Positions 22,700-33,590 of a DNA stretch of 64,000 nt are shown in pieces. Position numbers and translations under genes: made by a program. Source of the DNA: Ligula intestinalis (taxonomy: Eukaryota; Platyhelminthes; Cestoda; Diphyllobothriidea; Diphyllobothriidae); NCBI GenBank assembly GCA_036362985.1, contig JAYGXS010000006.1, positions 15,637,266 to 15,701,265 of the forward strand, read 5' to 3'. How positions within the stretch are numbered: the first letter of the stretch is position 1; every line of letters starts with the position of its first letter. A model generated the notes under the pieces. That model had not been told where the DNA came from. It did not search any database and saw nothing but the letters and a program-made list of their open reading frames with translations.

Positions 22700-23460
22700 G
22701 AGGGTGCACCATGCAAAAATTAGACTTTATTTGGCATTTAACAAAGCGTTAAGTGCAAAGCTAGGCACTATTCCTTTGCAACCCAGAGGGTCGTACATTT
22801 CAATGCTGACATCGCAACCGCACTTATCGCCAATGTAGAATGAGCTGTCCTCTGATATTAATCTATAAATGCAGAAGTACTGACGACAGCACATGGAAAT
22901 AGGAGCTCCTCGTAACACAAGCGATTTTGTTTGCAAAAGATAAGGTTTGTGGTGCCTTCCACCTCCGGCGCCACGTCACGCATGGGACAATGTGACTCCA
23001 GTTCTTGACCTGCCTCTGGGGCAGCCAATCACAGGCGCCACAAACTGCTATTAATCAAGCAACTGATCAAGCGGCCAGTGACTCATTCTTGCATGACGTC
23101 TTCGAACACATGGCCACCTTACGTTAGCAAACAAACGCGCGGGCAGGTCCCGAGCTTGCCGCGCGTTGGAGCTCCAGACCACCACTGTGTTTCTGTACAG
23201 AATGCGCAACTCCTACTGATCTTTCCCCTTCTCGTTCTATACGGAATTGAAGGTGATAATTGTAGTTTTCTGAGCACACCCAAGAATTAGATCTTCTACA
23301 GGCCCACTGGCGATACCTCCATTGCCTTACTGTTTTCAGCAGGGTATCTGTGTCCCTAGTATTGCATTGACCCTGGCCTTGGATCGGATGTCTGACTAAA
23401 TGACGGTGGGTATGATTAAAACTGAGCTGACTACCGTTTCAATTTTTCTTCGACTTTATT
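22700..23460. other. Unassigned between candidate exons
   Basis: No recognised repeat or gene. If the two flanking candidates are exons this would be an intron of about 790 bases. Confidence 0.3.
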
Positions 23461-23466
23461 TTTCAG

Positions 23467-23648
23467 AGCTCCGGTTCGAACCACTATTACCGAACATGCT
23501 GAACTTTACGTCAGTTGAGAGACTAAAAGGTTTCGTTTTTGCTTCTGCAATGACGCTTACCTATGTTGTAATGGCTTCTCAAGCTAGATTTGTGCCGCCC
23601 CAGTCTCTGTGTGTCATCCAACAAGGGGAACAAGGAACTACGTCTTAA
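23467..23648 (+). CDS. Candidate exon after a strong acceptor
   Basis: A long pyrimidine tract (near 23437-23463) ends in TTTTTCAG at 23466. The following sequence is open in the phase that would join the exon ending at 22678, and stays open to a stop at 23646-23648. A weak donor (AAAAG then GTTTCG) occurs at 23530. The peptide has LRFEPLLPNMLNFTSVERL. Pairing with the upstream exon is an inference from phase only. Confidence 0.22.
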
Positions 23649-26175
23649 AGGCAAGGAAATCACTTATTGCCCCTTGAACGGGGCTATATGTTAAGATAGA
23701 TTATAGATTAGGCCAATCAGATTGTGTCTACATGAGCCTAGCGGCTCGATTGGCCATCTAGCCCCTTTGTCCTGGCCGAATTGTGGGACTTCGAGGTGCG
23801 CGCGGCCGTGCGCGCGCATTTGAGTGTGGGCGGACCGATAGCGTGACCTAAGACTTTACCTGGGCCACTCGTTAGGAATAGTCCTAACGACTTAGAGGAG
23901 GGGTCTTAATACTACCAGCGAGGACTAATTTCTCTCCGCAACATGGTCATTTTGAGTAGGCGTTACCTCGTCTCTTACTGCTGGATCTTTTGATTAATGT
24001 AAATCCAGGATGTCGGCTGCGCTTTATGACAACAGACCAACAATGTACACTGGTGTACCGAAGAGACGAACTCCCATAGGCAGTCGTGAAAGAGGAGGTA
24101 TACTCGCTGAAACAAGAGCTGTATAAGTCTGAGGAGTGGTCCATAAACTGTTCGAGTCATGGTCTTCTGGTCCTTAGCCATTGAGCAAGCGCATTGACCT
24201 GCCCGTCTTGTAGTTTGTGCTGAGGCTTTGCCTAGACAAAAAAGTTAACCACGCGGATAGCGCATGGATGACCACTGCTCCTGTCAGCGAACCAAATGAC
24301 CCAAGAACCCAAAAGGATGACCAAGTTCTGCTTCTGCTTCTGTCTTTGACCACGGATTCGAGTTAACATCAAAAACCTCGGAATATAAAAGTTCTCGTTC
24401 CAGCGATCTTGTCTCCATTTTCGTGACCGGTACTCAAGTTGCAAATGACGCTTTCCTTAGCCTCGGAGCAACCTCTGGTGTACGTTGATGGATGAGTTTG
24501 CCCGTGCCATTATCACCATCACTAGTAACGTGTCTCAGGTCAAGTCACAGATATCTGGTGTTGAAGCCCAGTGTGTTAGCCGCTTCTGCTGAGTTGACCG
24601 CGTGAATAGTGGTATCAGTTCATTGTTTGCTTCCGAACTTTGGTAGTGTGCCTTGTCGGAATGTTGTGCAATTTGCCCATAGCCCTTCTGTGCATTGTCC
24701 TTTTCTGTTAGCCATATGGTTTCCTTTGGATAACTACCGGTAGGATTTAACTCTATCTGGGGTTGCACTTTCCACTTTAGTTACCAAGATAAACAATAAC
24801 AAAGGAAACAGCGAAACAGGGAATTTCTGGCAGGAAAAACCACATCCTTCTTCGCAGACTGACACTGCAAGACGTCAGGTATGACTGTGGTGGATGTTTT
24901 TTACGCCGAAGACTCCAATTTTATCGCATAGTTTGGTATCACAAGCGTTCTTATAAAGCTGTCGGCCTGTGACTTCCCAATTAGTTCCACTGAAGTCAAT
25001 ACTATTTACCTATACTACTAGCCGCTACGGCTGCTGTCAGGGTCCGAGAAACGAGATCCAGGACAGAGTGGGACGAGTGAGTTCCGTTAGCGGTCGGTTC
25101 ACGTTAATCGACGAGTGTAAATATCCTCCCATCTAAACCGCTAAGGCAATTACTTCTTGTTTGAATGGTAAGAGAACAGGATGCTCTCTAGACTGCTAGC
25201 CGACACACGATACAATAGCAATATTGCAGCATTTTCGATCCCTCAAATTAGGAGATTTCTCAACGCGTATCACGATATCGGCCATTGTATATGTCGGTAT
25301 AGAAGGACTTATGAGAGAATATACAAAAAACATTGATGTTGGTAATTATATATGAATTTTTGGGTTAAACACTACATCATGTATGAAAACCTCCGCGAGT
25401 ATGTGGTCCTTGAACCGCAAAACTAAACGTGATACAGTAGGAACCCTCATTCTATCGATTATGAATACGTTTCATTCGCAAGCTTATGCCGCAAATCGGA
25501 ATGACTTGCAGGAAAAAACCTTAGACAGAGTTATGTAATCCCATCTGAAGCATTGCCTTTCAAACTATTCGTAACATTACTTGCAGCATTTTCATCCAAT
25601 GAGCAGTAAGCGTAAACCGAAAGCTCACCGTCCCAAGAAGAATTTTTACTTGCTATTATTTACTTGAATGTATGTGTTGAATAAGATCTGAAGCCAAAAC
25701 TTTCCTCCAAATTGAAGAAACCATGAAATTATATTTCTGTCTTGTTCATTTAATAAGAAAGGGTTAATTTCCTGTTAGTTACATGATGCAGATAAATTCA
25801 GACCGATAAGTTCAGGAAGTTGTTTGTGCCAATCAGGCAACTTGCTCAAACCATGCCCCACACAAGGCAAAAGACTAACAAAGCTGGTCTAAATCGCATT
25901 TCCTACCTTTCCTGCGTTATCACGAGCATTATAGACGGCAAAAACGTTTTTTAACCAGCTGGACATCATCGAACATGTTCTGCCTTTCCCCAGTCACCTA
26001 AGCTGTTTCTACTATCAGTGGATTGTTCGTGTATTCACATATATGTTGCTTCTAACGATCATTGCCCGCTATGGGTTCTTACTAAGAGAAACATGTGCAG
26101 AGCTGAGACCAGTATCACATGCTTTATACAGTTTCTGGTTACCTTCTTTGGACAGTATACGTTCTTTCTTGTCAG
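23649..26175. other. Unassigned; decayed minus-strand reading near 23950-24770
   Basis: Consecutive short open frames on the minus strand (24535-24768, 24232-24444, 23975-24181) might be one decayed coding sequence, but no domain was recognised. The remaining sequence shows nothing. Confidence 0.35.
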
Positions 26176-26249
26176 GTCGACATGGTTCAGCTTCGACGCA
26201 TCCACCGGGATACCGAGAAGATCAGGAAGGTGACGCTGCAAAAATCTAA
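26176..26249 (+). CDS. Candidate internal exon of 74 bases
   Basis: A pyrimidine-rich tract ending TTCTTGTCAG (to 26175) and a donor GTAAGC (from 26250) bracket 74 bases. They are open from the first base and read as a basic, helix-like peptide: MVQLRRIHRDTEKIRK. It starts in phase 0 and ends in phase 2. No family was recognised and no matching partner exon was found. Confidence 0.3.
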
Positions 26250-26995
26250 GTAAGCCAAAAGTAAAGTAATTTCTAAGTTACTGATAACGCGACGTAATTC
26301 GAAAAATTATCGAAATTCTGAGATCGTACAGTAGATCGCATGAAATTTCAACCAAAATTCTGAACTGCGTTATTTGTTCTGTAAACTTAGTTGAGTGGGC
26401 TTGTACTATCGATTAGTATGCAGCCTACTTCCACGATATTTTAGTCAGGTCGCGATTCTAGCTTTAGGATGAGGTTTTTCCGAACACCTGGAAATAGTTC
26501 TCTTTTAAAAATATCTACCTCATTAATATGCATTGTTCAAGTATGCGGTCTGAAGAAAGCGTAAGTTGCTGCCAAAAAGTAAAAGAAGGGATATGTTGCG
26601 CAAGTTTTCTTTGAAATATATTTGAATTTATAAGGGCATTGGAAATTAATAAGAAAATGACATAGCAAAGAAGTAGTCATTTCTTACAGAGTACCTTTTT
26701 GGTACTTGATAATCGATATTAAAACTCTAATTAAGTAAGTTGTTGAAAGCGAAAATGCATTTCAGAATTCCAGTTGACATGACAGGAGGTAGGAAATTTA
26801 CTAGGCTGCTTTAATTCCAGCTATGTAAACACCCTAGAATTTCCTCATGGGCTGTGATATTAATTGTCTTGCAGCCTACTCCCCAGGTATTTCAGTTGTA
26901 CTGTCTAAGCAGTAGGTGTTTGTACTCAGAAGACTACAACTATCAGGGTGAATCCAAAGTTGTAGGACAAAGGCAGAAGGCCCCTAGTGGGAGGA
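26250..26995. other. AT-rich, nothing recognised
   Basis: No coding or repeat signal that recurs in the window. Confidence 0.5.
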
Positions 26996-27430
26996 GTTGA
27001 TTGTACACAGAATCCAAAGTTGCTGTCGCAGGCATCAGTGGCCACTGGCGAAGCCAGGGCTAGTGTCGACTGCGTCCAGCCAGGCCTGAAAGAGAGCGAG
27101 ACAGTGGTGGCAGCAGTTTTAATGGGATTACGGAGCAGATGAAGAGTTGGCGCGTCGGGGTTGGGGAGTTGGGGTGTCGTGTCTGGTGGCGTATGCCGTA
27201 TCTATCGAGGTTAGAGGAAAGGGGCGTGTTCAAGTGGCTCTTGGGCAGCCGCGACCCCCTGGACGCATGTGTGTGTGTCCGACTGGAAGTCGGTCAAGTG
27301 TCTGCAGGTCAGCGCGTCTGAAAGCGTTCACAGACCTTGAGGCAGCTGACTCTGAACAAGGAAGCCGGGCACAGTCGTTTTGGGCGTCGGCTGCACAGTC
27401 ACATAAAGATTGTGCTCTATCCTGCTGCTA
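26996..27430 (+). repeat. Dispersed repeat W, copy 1
   Basis: Shares ordered words with 60290-60560: CAGCAGTGGCC-like start, CAAGTGGC...GGCAGCC, then GGAAG(T)TGGTC and later ATTGAACAAGG-like. A reverse-oriented piece lies at 55300-55430. No coding content recognised. Confidence 0.5.
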
Positions 27431-27500
27431 GCTCAGACTGCACTCTGTAAAAATGACTACCTAAGTTGTATCGTTTCTTTCTCCATCGCTCTTCTATGTC

Positions 27501-27566
27501 TTTATAAATTTGAGTATATTTTATAGGAAATACGTATTTCATATAAAATGTACTCGAATTTTTATA
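27501..27566. repeat. Imperfect palindrome, no spacer
   Basis: Arms of about 30 bases meet at 27533/27534 (centre AATACGTATT). GAGTATATTTTATAGG on the left pairs with CATATAAAATGTACTC on the right with a few mismatches. Could be a hairpin scar or a miniature inverted-repeat element. Confidence 0.6.
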
Positions 27567-27835
27567 TGATGAAAGAAAAAATTTTTTTCTTGTATCCATT
27601 TGGTGTCAAATTGCATCATATTCAACGTATGTGTTTTAAGAAAGTAGATTCTTTGGGTTAAATAATTCTCCTGATTCTATAATAATTTTGAGATAGAGTT
27701 GCACTTGCGCTGGGGCCCAATATGTTTGACTGATGATGGTTAAGTAAATAGAACTGTTCGCTCCGTTCTGATGACTTGTACGGCCGCTGCAGCAGGACAC
27801 AGGATTAGTAACACTATCCACTTAAAAAGTCGGTG
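27567..27835. other. Unassigned
   Basis: No recognised feature. Confidence 0.4.
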
Positions 27836-27839
27836 ATCG

Positions 27840-28041
27840 TGCAATAAATGTCAGAAAGGGTAAATATTCTCGTGTCTTAGCCCTAACATTAACCCCAACT
27901 TCAAACTAAACTGTAGCTGTAATCGTAACCCTAGCTCTACCCTACATCTCAACTCTACAGGTAAAACGAACCTAACTCTTAGCCGTTAACATAATCCTGA
28001 CGCTAACTCCAACGCTGACTTGCACCTAAACATTAAACCGC
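27840..28041 (+). repeat. Telomere-like dispersed repeat T, 5' part
   Basis: Starts with the family lead-in TCAGAAAGGGTAAATATTCT, then a degenerate run of CCCTAA/CCTAA-like units. It lacks the family 3' module, which appears at 28910-28990 beyond the 813-bp element. The two halves are one interrupted copy. Confidence 0.7.
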
Positions 28042-28854
28042 CAACGATTCTTTGTAAGGGACACTTTGTAGTTTACTCTACATAACTACCTATTTATATA
28101 GCTAAAGTAAGCCTGTTTTGTTTTATTATTTCACATAATCCTGAATTCCAGTTTTTTTATATATTATGTTTCTATGGTTTTTCTTACATACGATTACTTT
28201 TAGTTTCAGTAGTTTATGTTTAGTCTTCAGTTTAATCACTTTAATTTACTTTAATTTTTGTTAAGTTTTACTTAAGTTATCGAATTAGATTTATCACTTT
28301 TGTTTTAGTATCAAGTTTAGCTAGTGTGCTTTAGTTCGTTTTAGTTTAGTTCGTCTTGCTTTGGTTCTCAGTTGAGTTTTAGTTTAAGACTTGGCTTATT
28401 CTTTAGTTTTATCAGTTAGATTTCAATTTTTATTTAGTTAGCTTGCTTTATTTAAGTTATGCTTAGTTTACTTCGTTTACTTTAGATTTATTAGCGACAT
28501 GCAGTTGCTTTTGGCTTAAAAATTGTGAAAAAGCTTATCTTTCATGGTTTTAGTTAAACCTCGAAAATTCGCATTTTTCCATATTTCCGCAATTTTTGCA
28601 ATCCCGCTATTTGCGGATTTATTGTCTCTTATTGGTTTTATTTCTTATTTTAATCATCATGTTTTTTTGTTTCCAAACATGAAGTTATTTAAATAATTCT
28701 TCCTATCATTCTCTACTTTCATTCGCTCTACTATTTTAATGACGTTGTCTTTCGCCCGATATGCCCCACCCATAAAACCTCTAGTAGCACCGGTCTCGTA
28801 GGACAGAAGCCTGGGGTTTTTCGTTACTGTGATGTCCCTTACAACGAATCGTTG
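28042..28854. mobile_element. TIR element inserted in repeat T (813 bp)
   Basis: Bounded by 22-bp terminal inverted repeats, 28042-28063 and 28833-28854, with one mismatch. The left starts CAACGATTC and continues TTGTAAGGGACA. The interior is AT-rich with a strongly strand-biased run of TTTAGTT-type words (28190-28500) and no open frame of note, so it is non-autonomous. No clear target-site duplication is seen (GCC is possible). Superfamily unknown. Confidence 0.7.
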
Positions 28855-28995
28855 CCCTTAAACCTAACTCTCAACTTAACCCTGACCCTTATATTAATCC
28901 TAAACCTAATTTCCTCGGAACTGGACGCAATGGTACCTGTGCTGCGGTTGGTTTCTGTTTCCGTGTCCTGGTTAGTCAGTCATACAAGTCACCCT
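28855..28995 (+). repeat. Telomere-like dispersed repeat T, 3' part
   Basis: Resumes with CCTTAAACCTAACTCTCAAC and continues to the 3' module (CCTCGGAACTGG, then TTTCTGTTTCCGTGTCCTGG and CATACAAGTCACCCTT). Confidence 0.7.
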
Positions 28996-29487
28996 TACCA
29001 GGATGACTATGTAATATTAGTATTTGACGTTTGATACCTCAATTCACCCTTTAGGAGTGCTGTTCAGTTTCGCATGACACCAGGAGCGTTTGGCAGAAAG
29101 CGCCTGGTTTACAACAATCAGACTCCAAACTGATTTCTGACACCATGACCAGGCGTAAAGACCGTGGGTGTGACAAGACGCACACCTGTATACGCAAGCT
29201 GAAAAGCCTACACCCCAGCGACTCATTACTTACCTTTTCCAGACCCGCAGAATCCGCTTAACTGATGTCAGCGACAGTTTTTCTCCTAAAAACCACAAAT
29301 GACATTTCATTTTGAATTATGAGCCATCCTTAGGAGTTTTTCACTGTCTGCTCTTCTTCCTCAGTTACACTGCTGGCTCGTGTAAACTGAGTGTGAGTTT
29401 ATTACTTGAAACAAGCGAGTAGTCGTTTGAAATTGTGTCAACGACTTCTTCGGAATGTTCGGCTATGCCGATGCATTTCTTAAATCC
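28996..29487. other. Unassigned, probably LINE 3' UTR near its end
   Basis: No coding content. The last part leads into the LINE tail that follows. Confidence 0.35.
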
Positions 29488-29567
29488 TGTGTACCAAGAG
29501 GGAGTTCAAAGGCGTTTGCCTATATTTCCTTTAATAAATTTGACTTGACTTGACTTGACTTGACTAG
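29488..29567 (+). repeat. LINE 3' tail with (TTGAC)n
   Basis: ACCAAGAGGGAGTTCAAAGG and CCTATATTTCCTTTAATAAA match the tail of the LINE at 17641-17711. The copy ends in about five TTGAC units (29539-29564). No coding part is left. Confidence 0.75.
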
Positions 29568-29799
29568 TTCGTGTCCTTTGTTCTCGCGTGTTAGTTCGTA
29601 CGCCTATGACGTCTCCCGGACCTGCTGCTCCGGGGTGCAAGACCATCTGTGGTCGTGTCGACTGAATATCCAAGTTCATCAAACCATATGCATTAGTCAT
29701 CCAGGCAGCTCATTTTATATGGCAGTTCAACCGTCGATTCATACGACGTTTGCCGCGTGCTTCACAACAGACTCGAAGCAAGCACCCTGATTTGCGCGT

Positions 29800-30010
29800 G
29801 AATAAAAAAACAGTGAGAGTAGACTTGTACTGTATCTACCGCACTCTGTCCTACTCCCCCACCTGGGACGATAACAAAGCCAAGAGGGCTGGAAGTAGAG
29901 AGGGTGCGGGTGGCTGGCTGGCTGGCACGACTGGAGCCGCGCCTAAGCGTGTCACCTCACCTGGCTCGGATGCTAAATTTACTGACCCCGAGGTCTAAGA
30001 ACGCCTGTGG
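29800..30010 (+). repeat. Dispersed repeat Y, copy 1
   Basis: Matches 51275-51500: GTAGACTTG, then ATCTACCGCACT, CCCACCTG and a GC-rich run. Unclassified. Confidence 0.5.
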
Positions 30011-30488
30011 TTATCTCAATTGACCGTCAAGGTTAATGACGCAAGCAGTTTAAGTTATCCAGAAGAGCAGTTGGCGAGCACACGTAAGCATTTGATAAAT
30101 TCTCATCGGGTCATTACAGTCATATGTGAATGGGGTCAATCATAAGCATTCGGTCAATTACATTCGTCATTGCATGCAAATGAGTCATGGGAATAGGGCA
30201 TGAGTGGTTAAGGGGTCGAAAGTAGGCGGCTGGTTAAGTGGTAGGAGGTTTTGTTGAAGCCGAACCAGTAAAGGAAGAGAAAGCGCGAAAAAGTGCATAG
30301 AGTTAAGTGACCGTTGGCCTTGCCAAGCGCGAAACTTGCAAGAGGTTCTGTTCTGCGCATAAGATCAGCTTCCTCAACCGGATAGCGGTGGCTTCTGCTG
30401 TTGCTAGCGAACGCTGACCCAAGGACTTAAAATAGTTTGGTGGAGCCTCATATATTACCAGAAGGCTTCACTGGGGTCCAATTGACGT
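30011..30488. other. Unassigned
   Basis: No recognised gene or shared repeat. Confidence 0.4.
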
Positions 30489-30489
30489 C

Positions 30490-31470
30490 TGGAATCAATA
30501 ATGGGTGAGAGAAGCACTGTTTATGTTCCTGACTTCACCTTTTCTCAGCCATTCCGCGAGGTGTTCAATTAATCTTTTAGATAGAGGCCAGCTCGTGCGA
30601 CCAATATAACCTGCTCCACAGGAGCAAGTAATGAAGTAGCTACACATAGAGGTGGTCGAAGCAGGTAACCTATATTTACCTTCCCCATGTGAGACCGGGT
30701 TTTTTTAGAATAATACCCAAACTCTCGCTGCCGGAAAGGTTCGTGACACGACTTGGTCAAGGCATTTTTTAAGAAGTTCACTTGCCGTGCCCCCTCGAAA
30801 GGGGACTTTAAGGAAGAGTGTTTTTTACAGTAAAAATGGTGGGTTTTATTCTGTCTCGCCACCATATTCTTTGTGAGAAATCTCTCAGGGTACCCGTTCA
30901 CGTGAACCAGGTCGTGGATTTTCTTAAGCTCCTCCTCAGTAATGTCTGCTGAGCAAATTATTATGTCACTTTTTATTAAGCAGCTAACTAGATTTCGCTT
31001 CGATAAATACCCATTCAGACGTTACCGTCAGATCTGCAACGTAGGAGGCCCTCCAAGAAAGGAAGCGGACCTGCCGTTTTCCCCTCTAACGTGAACTTAA
31101 TGGACAAATGTGTTTGGTTGAAATAATTTAAGAGTGCATCGAGATCGGTTTCTGTTTCGGCGATTGCGAAGCTGCCATCAACGTAGCCACTATAGTGTTT
31201 TAACTTTTGGTTCTAATCACTTATTTGAAAATTCTCCAGCTTGTCTATGAATACTTCAGCAAGGAGAGGTCCAACCGGCGAACCCATAACAATTCCATCT
31301 ATTTATCTGCGTAATTGGTTTCCAAAGGATACTGCACATTTAATGTCCACCTTAGTACTAGGTCCTTCAGTACATTCGTCGATATTCCTATTTTTTAGTT
31401 GATTTATCATTAGGAATTCGCAAATATAATCGACTGTCTCGATGCTCGGGATGTTTATGTTATTCAGACA
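30490..31470 (-). pseudogene. Penelope-like element: RT palm to GIY-YIG
   Basis: On the minus strand, in order: a run-in (near 31465-31310), RT box MGSPVGPLLAEVFIDKLE (31287 downward), the catalytic box as YVDG where YVDD is expected (31174-31185), LPFLEGLL, a linker and the endonuclease start TCSCGAGYIGRTSW (near 30590-30640) followed by KRLIEHLAEWL. In-frame stops occur before MGSPV and just after the KLENFQIS stretch, and the linker is frameshifted. The second Asp of the catalytic pair is replaced by Gly, so the copy is dead on two counts. Confidence 0.88.
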
Positions 31471-31643
31471 GCATAACATATGCGCTGACGCCTGGGCATG
31501 ACACGGTACACCTAGCTCCTAGACACCTACAGACCAGCTACAGACGCGCTTTCCTTCAAGACGGCTACAAACTTGCCAGCACAGAACTTTACCTAGTTGG
31601 TGAGTACCGTTGCCTACGACCGCAATTAGGGGTTCTTTGAGAA
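31471..31643. other. Spacer between PLE and Helitron
   Basis: No recognised feature. The base next to the Helitron end (31643) is A on plus, T on minus, as the Helitron target rule requires. Confidence 0.4.
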
Positions 31644-31734
31644 CTAGCACGGAAGCCCGGCTTCGCGTTGGGCTTCCTTACATGTTGTTGTCCCTTATGT
31701 AGGCAAACCTTATATGAGAACTCTTAAAATAATT

Positions 31735-31800
31735 ATGTTCAAATCAGTTTTATTAGGGAAATATAGGTAAATATCTCTGAAATACCTCTTTTTACATAGC
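31735..31800 (-). repeat. LINE-type 3' tail inside Helitron copy 2
   Basis: Same tail, same place and same junctions as in copy 1 (TATTTCCCTAATAAAACTGA), so it was present before the two copies separated. Confidence 0.65.
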
Positions 31801-32072
31801 TGTGATGCAGGTCATGTGGCGTTGCCAGTAATGAAACTGCGTTAAGTGGGGCAGAACCTTTGTTGATATACTTGCAGACGTACTTGATGGACTTCGCTGA
31901 GTCGCAAAATTCAACATTGATGTGGGCGTTGAATACTTTTGACAGTAGGGGACAATCCGGTACAATCCAACGGTTATCAATTACAACCCCATCGGTTCGC
32001 CTTTCATCAATAACTGCTTCGAATCCGCCAATCTCAGGTGGTCGCCTTCTGTAGAGAGGGTAACCATTGCCA

Positions 32073-32621
32073 TCAGTCTGAGTTGCACCTAGGAATCGCT
32101 TGGGATATCTCTTGCATCATTTGAGTTTTGATCGTTTCAAGCAGAACAGGGTCAACGAACCGGTAAGGCAACTCGGCGCATATGAATTTGTCGACATCAG
32201 AAGAGTTCAGTTTTTCTTTGAGCCAGACCAAAATGTGAGCATGGGGCAGTCCTCTCTTTCGCCACTCTACAGTGTACATATGACACTGAAAGTCATCGAA
32301 AATTATGAATTTTGTGATGAGTTTCATCATGGGTTTCAATTTAAGCTGGAATACCCGCGCGGACAAATCATGGCGATCCTTTGGCATTTGACCGGGGAGC
32401 AGCTCATCAGTAATTTCAGACCATGATGGGTTGCAGGTAGAAGTAATGAATAGATGCAAGCGTCCAACGTGTCTAGCGTAAACCAACGCATCCTGAGTTT
32501 GCTTATGCATATAGCGAGGTAGACAGTGTTCCCCAGTCCTCGAGATCTCAGCGGCCTCGCCCTTTTTGCTCCTCCACCCCACCCCTTCCCCACCCCCGCC
32601 CACCCCCCGTGGCGTATTCAC
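32073..32621 (-). pseudogene. Helitron Rep N-terminal fragment with HUH motif
   Basis: Rep nicks DNA for rolling-circle transposition. The frame is open for 182 codons. Helitron_like_N blocks: RYMHKQTQDALVY (about residue 36-48), LHLFITSTCNPSW (55-67), LPGQMPKDRHDLSARVF (75-91) and the HUH box GLPHAHILVWL (124-134, with His127 and His129). It ends by frameshift near 32073-32100. The tyrosine block YVCKYINKG is encoded further on (near 31857-31882) in another frame. After residue 165 (KTQM) material normally found before the KRYPK block appears missing in both copies. No helicase follows. Confidence 0.92.
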
Positions 32622-32894
32622 ATCCGCCTGTCACGTCGGATGTCAATCGCGAGTGTGAAACAGCTGCCTGCCACCAATGATAAAGGGGCCAAACAGTGAC
32701 ACAATGACACCGGCACTGTCCCCTGTGTGATTGACGTATGGACTGGCGCGCGAAAGGCGTTAGGCGCGTCGCGTGCGACTGACATACGAAAAGGCGTGCA
32801 TGGCAGCGTGCAGAAGGCATTTAATCTGACCCCAGCGACAAATGATAATGGAGGTCCACACAGAGGCCGTCGACACTTTTATAAAGGATACAGA

Positions 32895-33419
32895 TAAAGC
32901 TCTCATTCTCGTGCTGTGCAGCTGCTACTTCAGTGCCCTAGATTCGTTCTCAGTTCTGGCGGCTAAGATGCATTCAGTTATCAAATCGCGACTACTGTTA
33001 ATGACCCAGTGATCAATTAGCTTTTTCGTAATCATGAGGTCGGGCATTCGAGTCCAAGATCGGACGGTTGTGAACCAGAAAGCCAAGGTACGTAAATTTC
33101 CTATATTAATTATAAAATGGAGGTCTGTGCTTGTCGTTCTCACATTAGATAACCTTCACAGGCGATGTGATGCCCAATTTAAGGACATGGTCACTAAAAA
33201 TAGTGCATCTGTCACCGTTCGCTGGCTAAAGGACATACCGCAAAGTCTGAAACAGTCATATCACAGGGGGTTAAGTTAAGAAGTAAAACCTTTGCCAGTA
33301 CAATCTTTAGGCACGGTTCCATTGTGGAAAGAGAAGAAGAGGAATGACAAAGAGGAAGGAATAGTTTGGACGAGGAAAAAGACGTACTGAGCACTAGCTC
33401 ATTTGATTTATTGTTCTGA
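32895..33419. other. Unassigned; weak tRNA-like box near 33040
   Basis: GGGCATTCGAGTCC (near 33042-33055) looks like a B-box, but no good A-box precedes it. Confidence 0.35.
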
Positions 33420-33470
33420 GCTTTCGAACTCTTACAGGAGTCCATCTTCAGGGATGAGAAAGCAACTATA
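33420..33470 (-). repeat. PLE end remnant with hammerhead-like core
   Basis: Minus strand: CTGAAGA (33451-33445), a 5-bp stem GACTC with GAGTT around CTGTAA, then CGAAAG (33426-33421). This is the arrangement of PLE-associated hammerheads, with GAAAG for GAAAC. No PLE coding region was found next to it. Confidence 0.45.
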
Positions 33471-33590
33471 AACATTGTAATTATAGTGACCATAGGCCAG
33501 TCAACTGTCAGAAATCATTAGGTTGTCAAGGTGTTAGAAACAGAAAGTAAAAAGGATGGAGGAGAAGGGCAGTGTAATCTGGGGGCAATT
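33471..33590. other. Short spacer
   Basis: No recognised feature. Confidence 0.3.

Larger units (their letters stand above)
31644..32894 (-). mobile_element. Helitron relic, copy 2
   Basis: Minus-strand partner of copy 1 at 6223-7279. The 3' end has the same hairpin (GGAAGCCC and GGGCTTCC at 31670-31677 and 31651-31658) followed by CTAG (31647-31644) and T. The 5' end begins TCTGTATCC at 32894 after an A. It includes the TATA-like TTTATAAAAG. It is 194 bases longer than copy 1, mainly because it keeps the HUH region. Helicase is absent. Confidence 0.87.

Noticed and set aside
22350..22712. 120-codon minus-strand frame
   Set aside because: Lies opposite the plus-strand candidate exon that has both splice sites; shadow frame.
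23872..23893. Inverted repeat TCGTTAGGA...TCCTAACGA
   Set aside because: Nine-base arms with a short loop are expected by chance in a window of this size.
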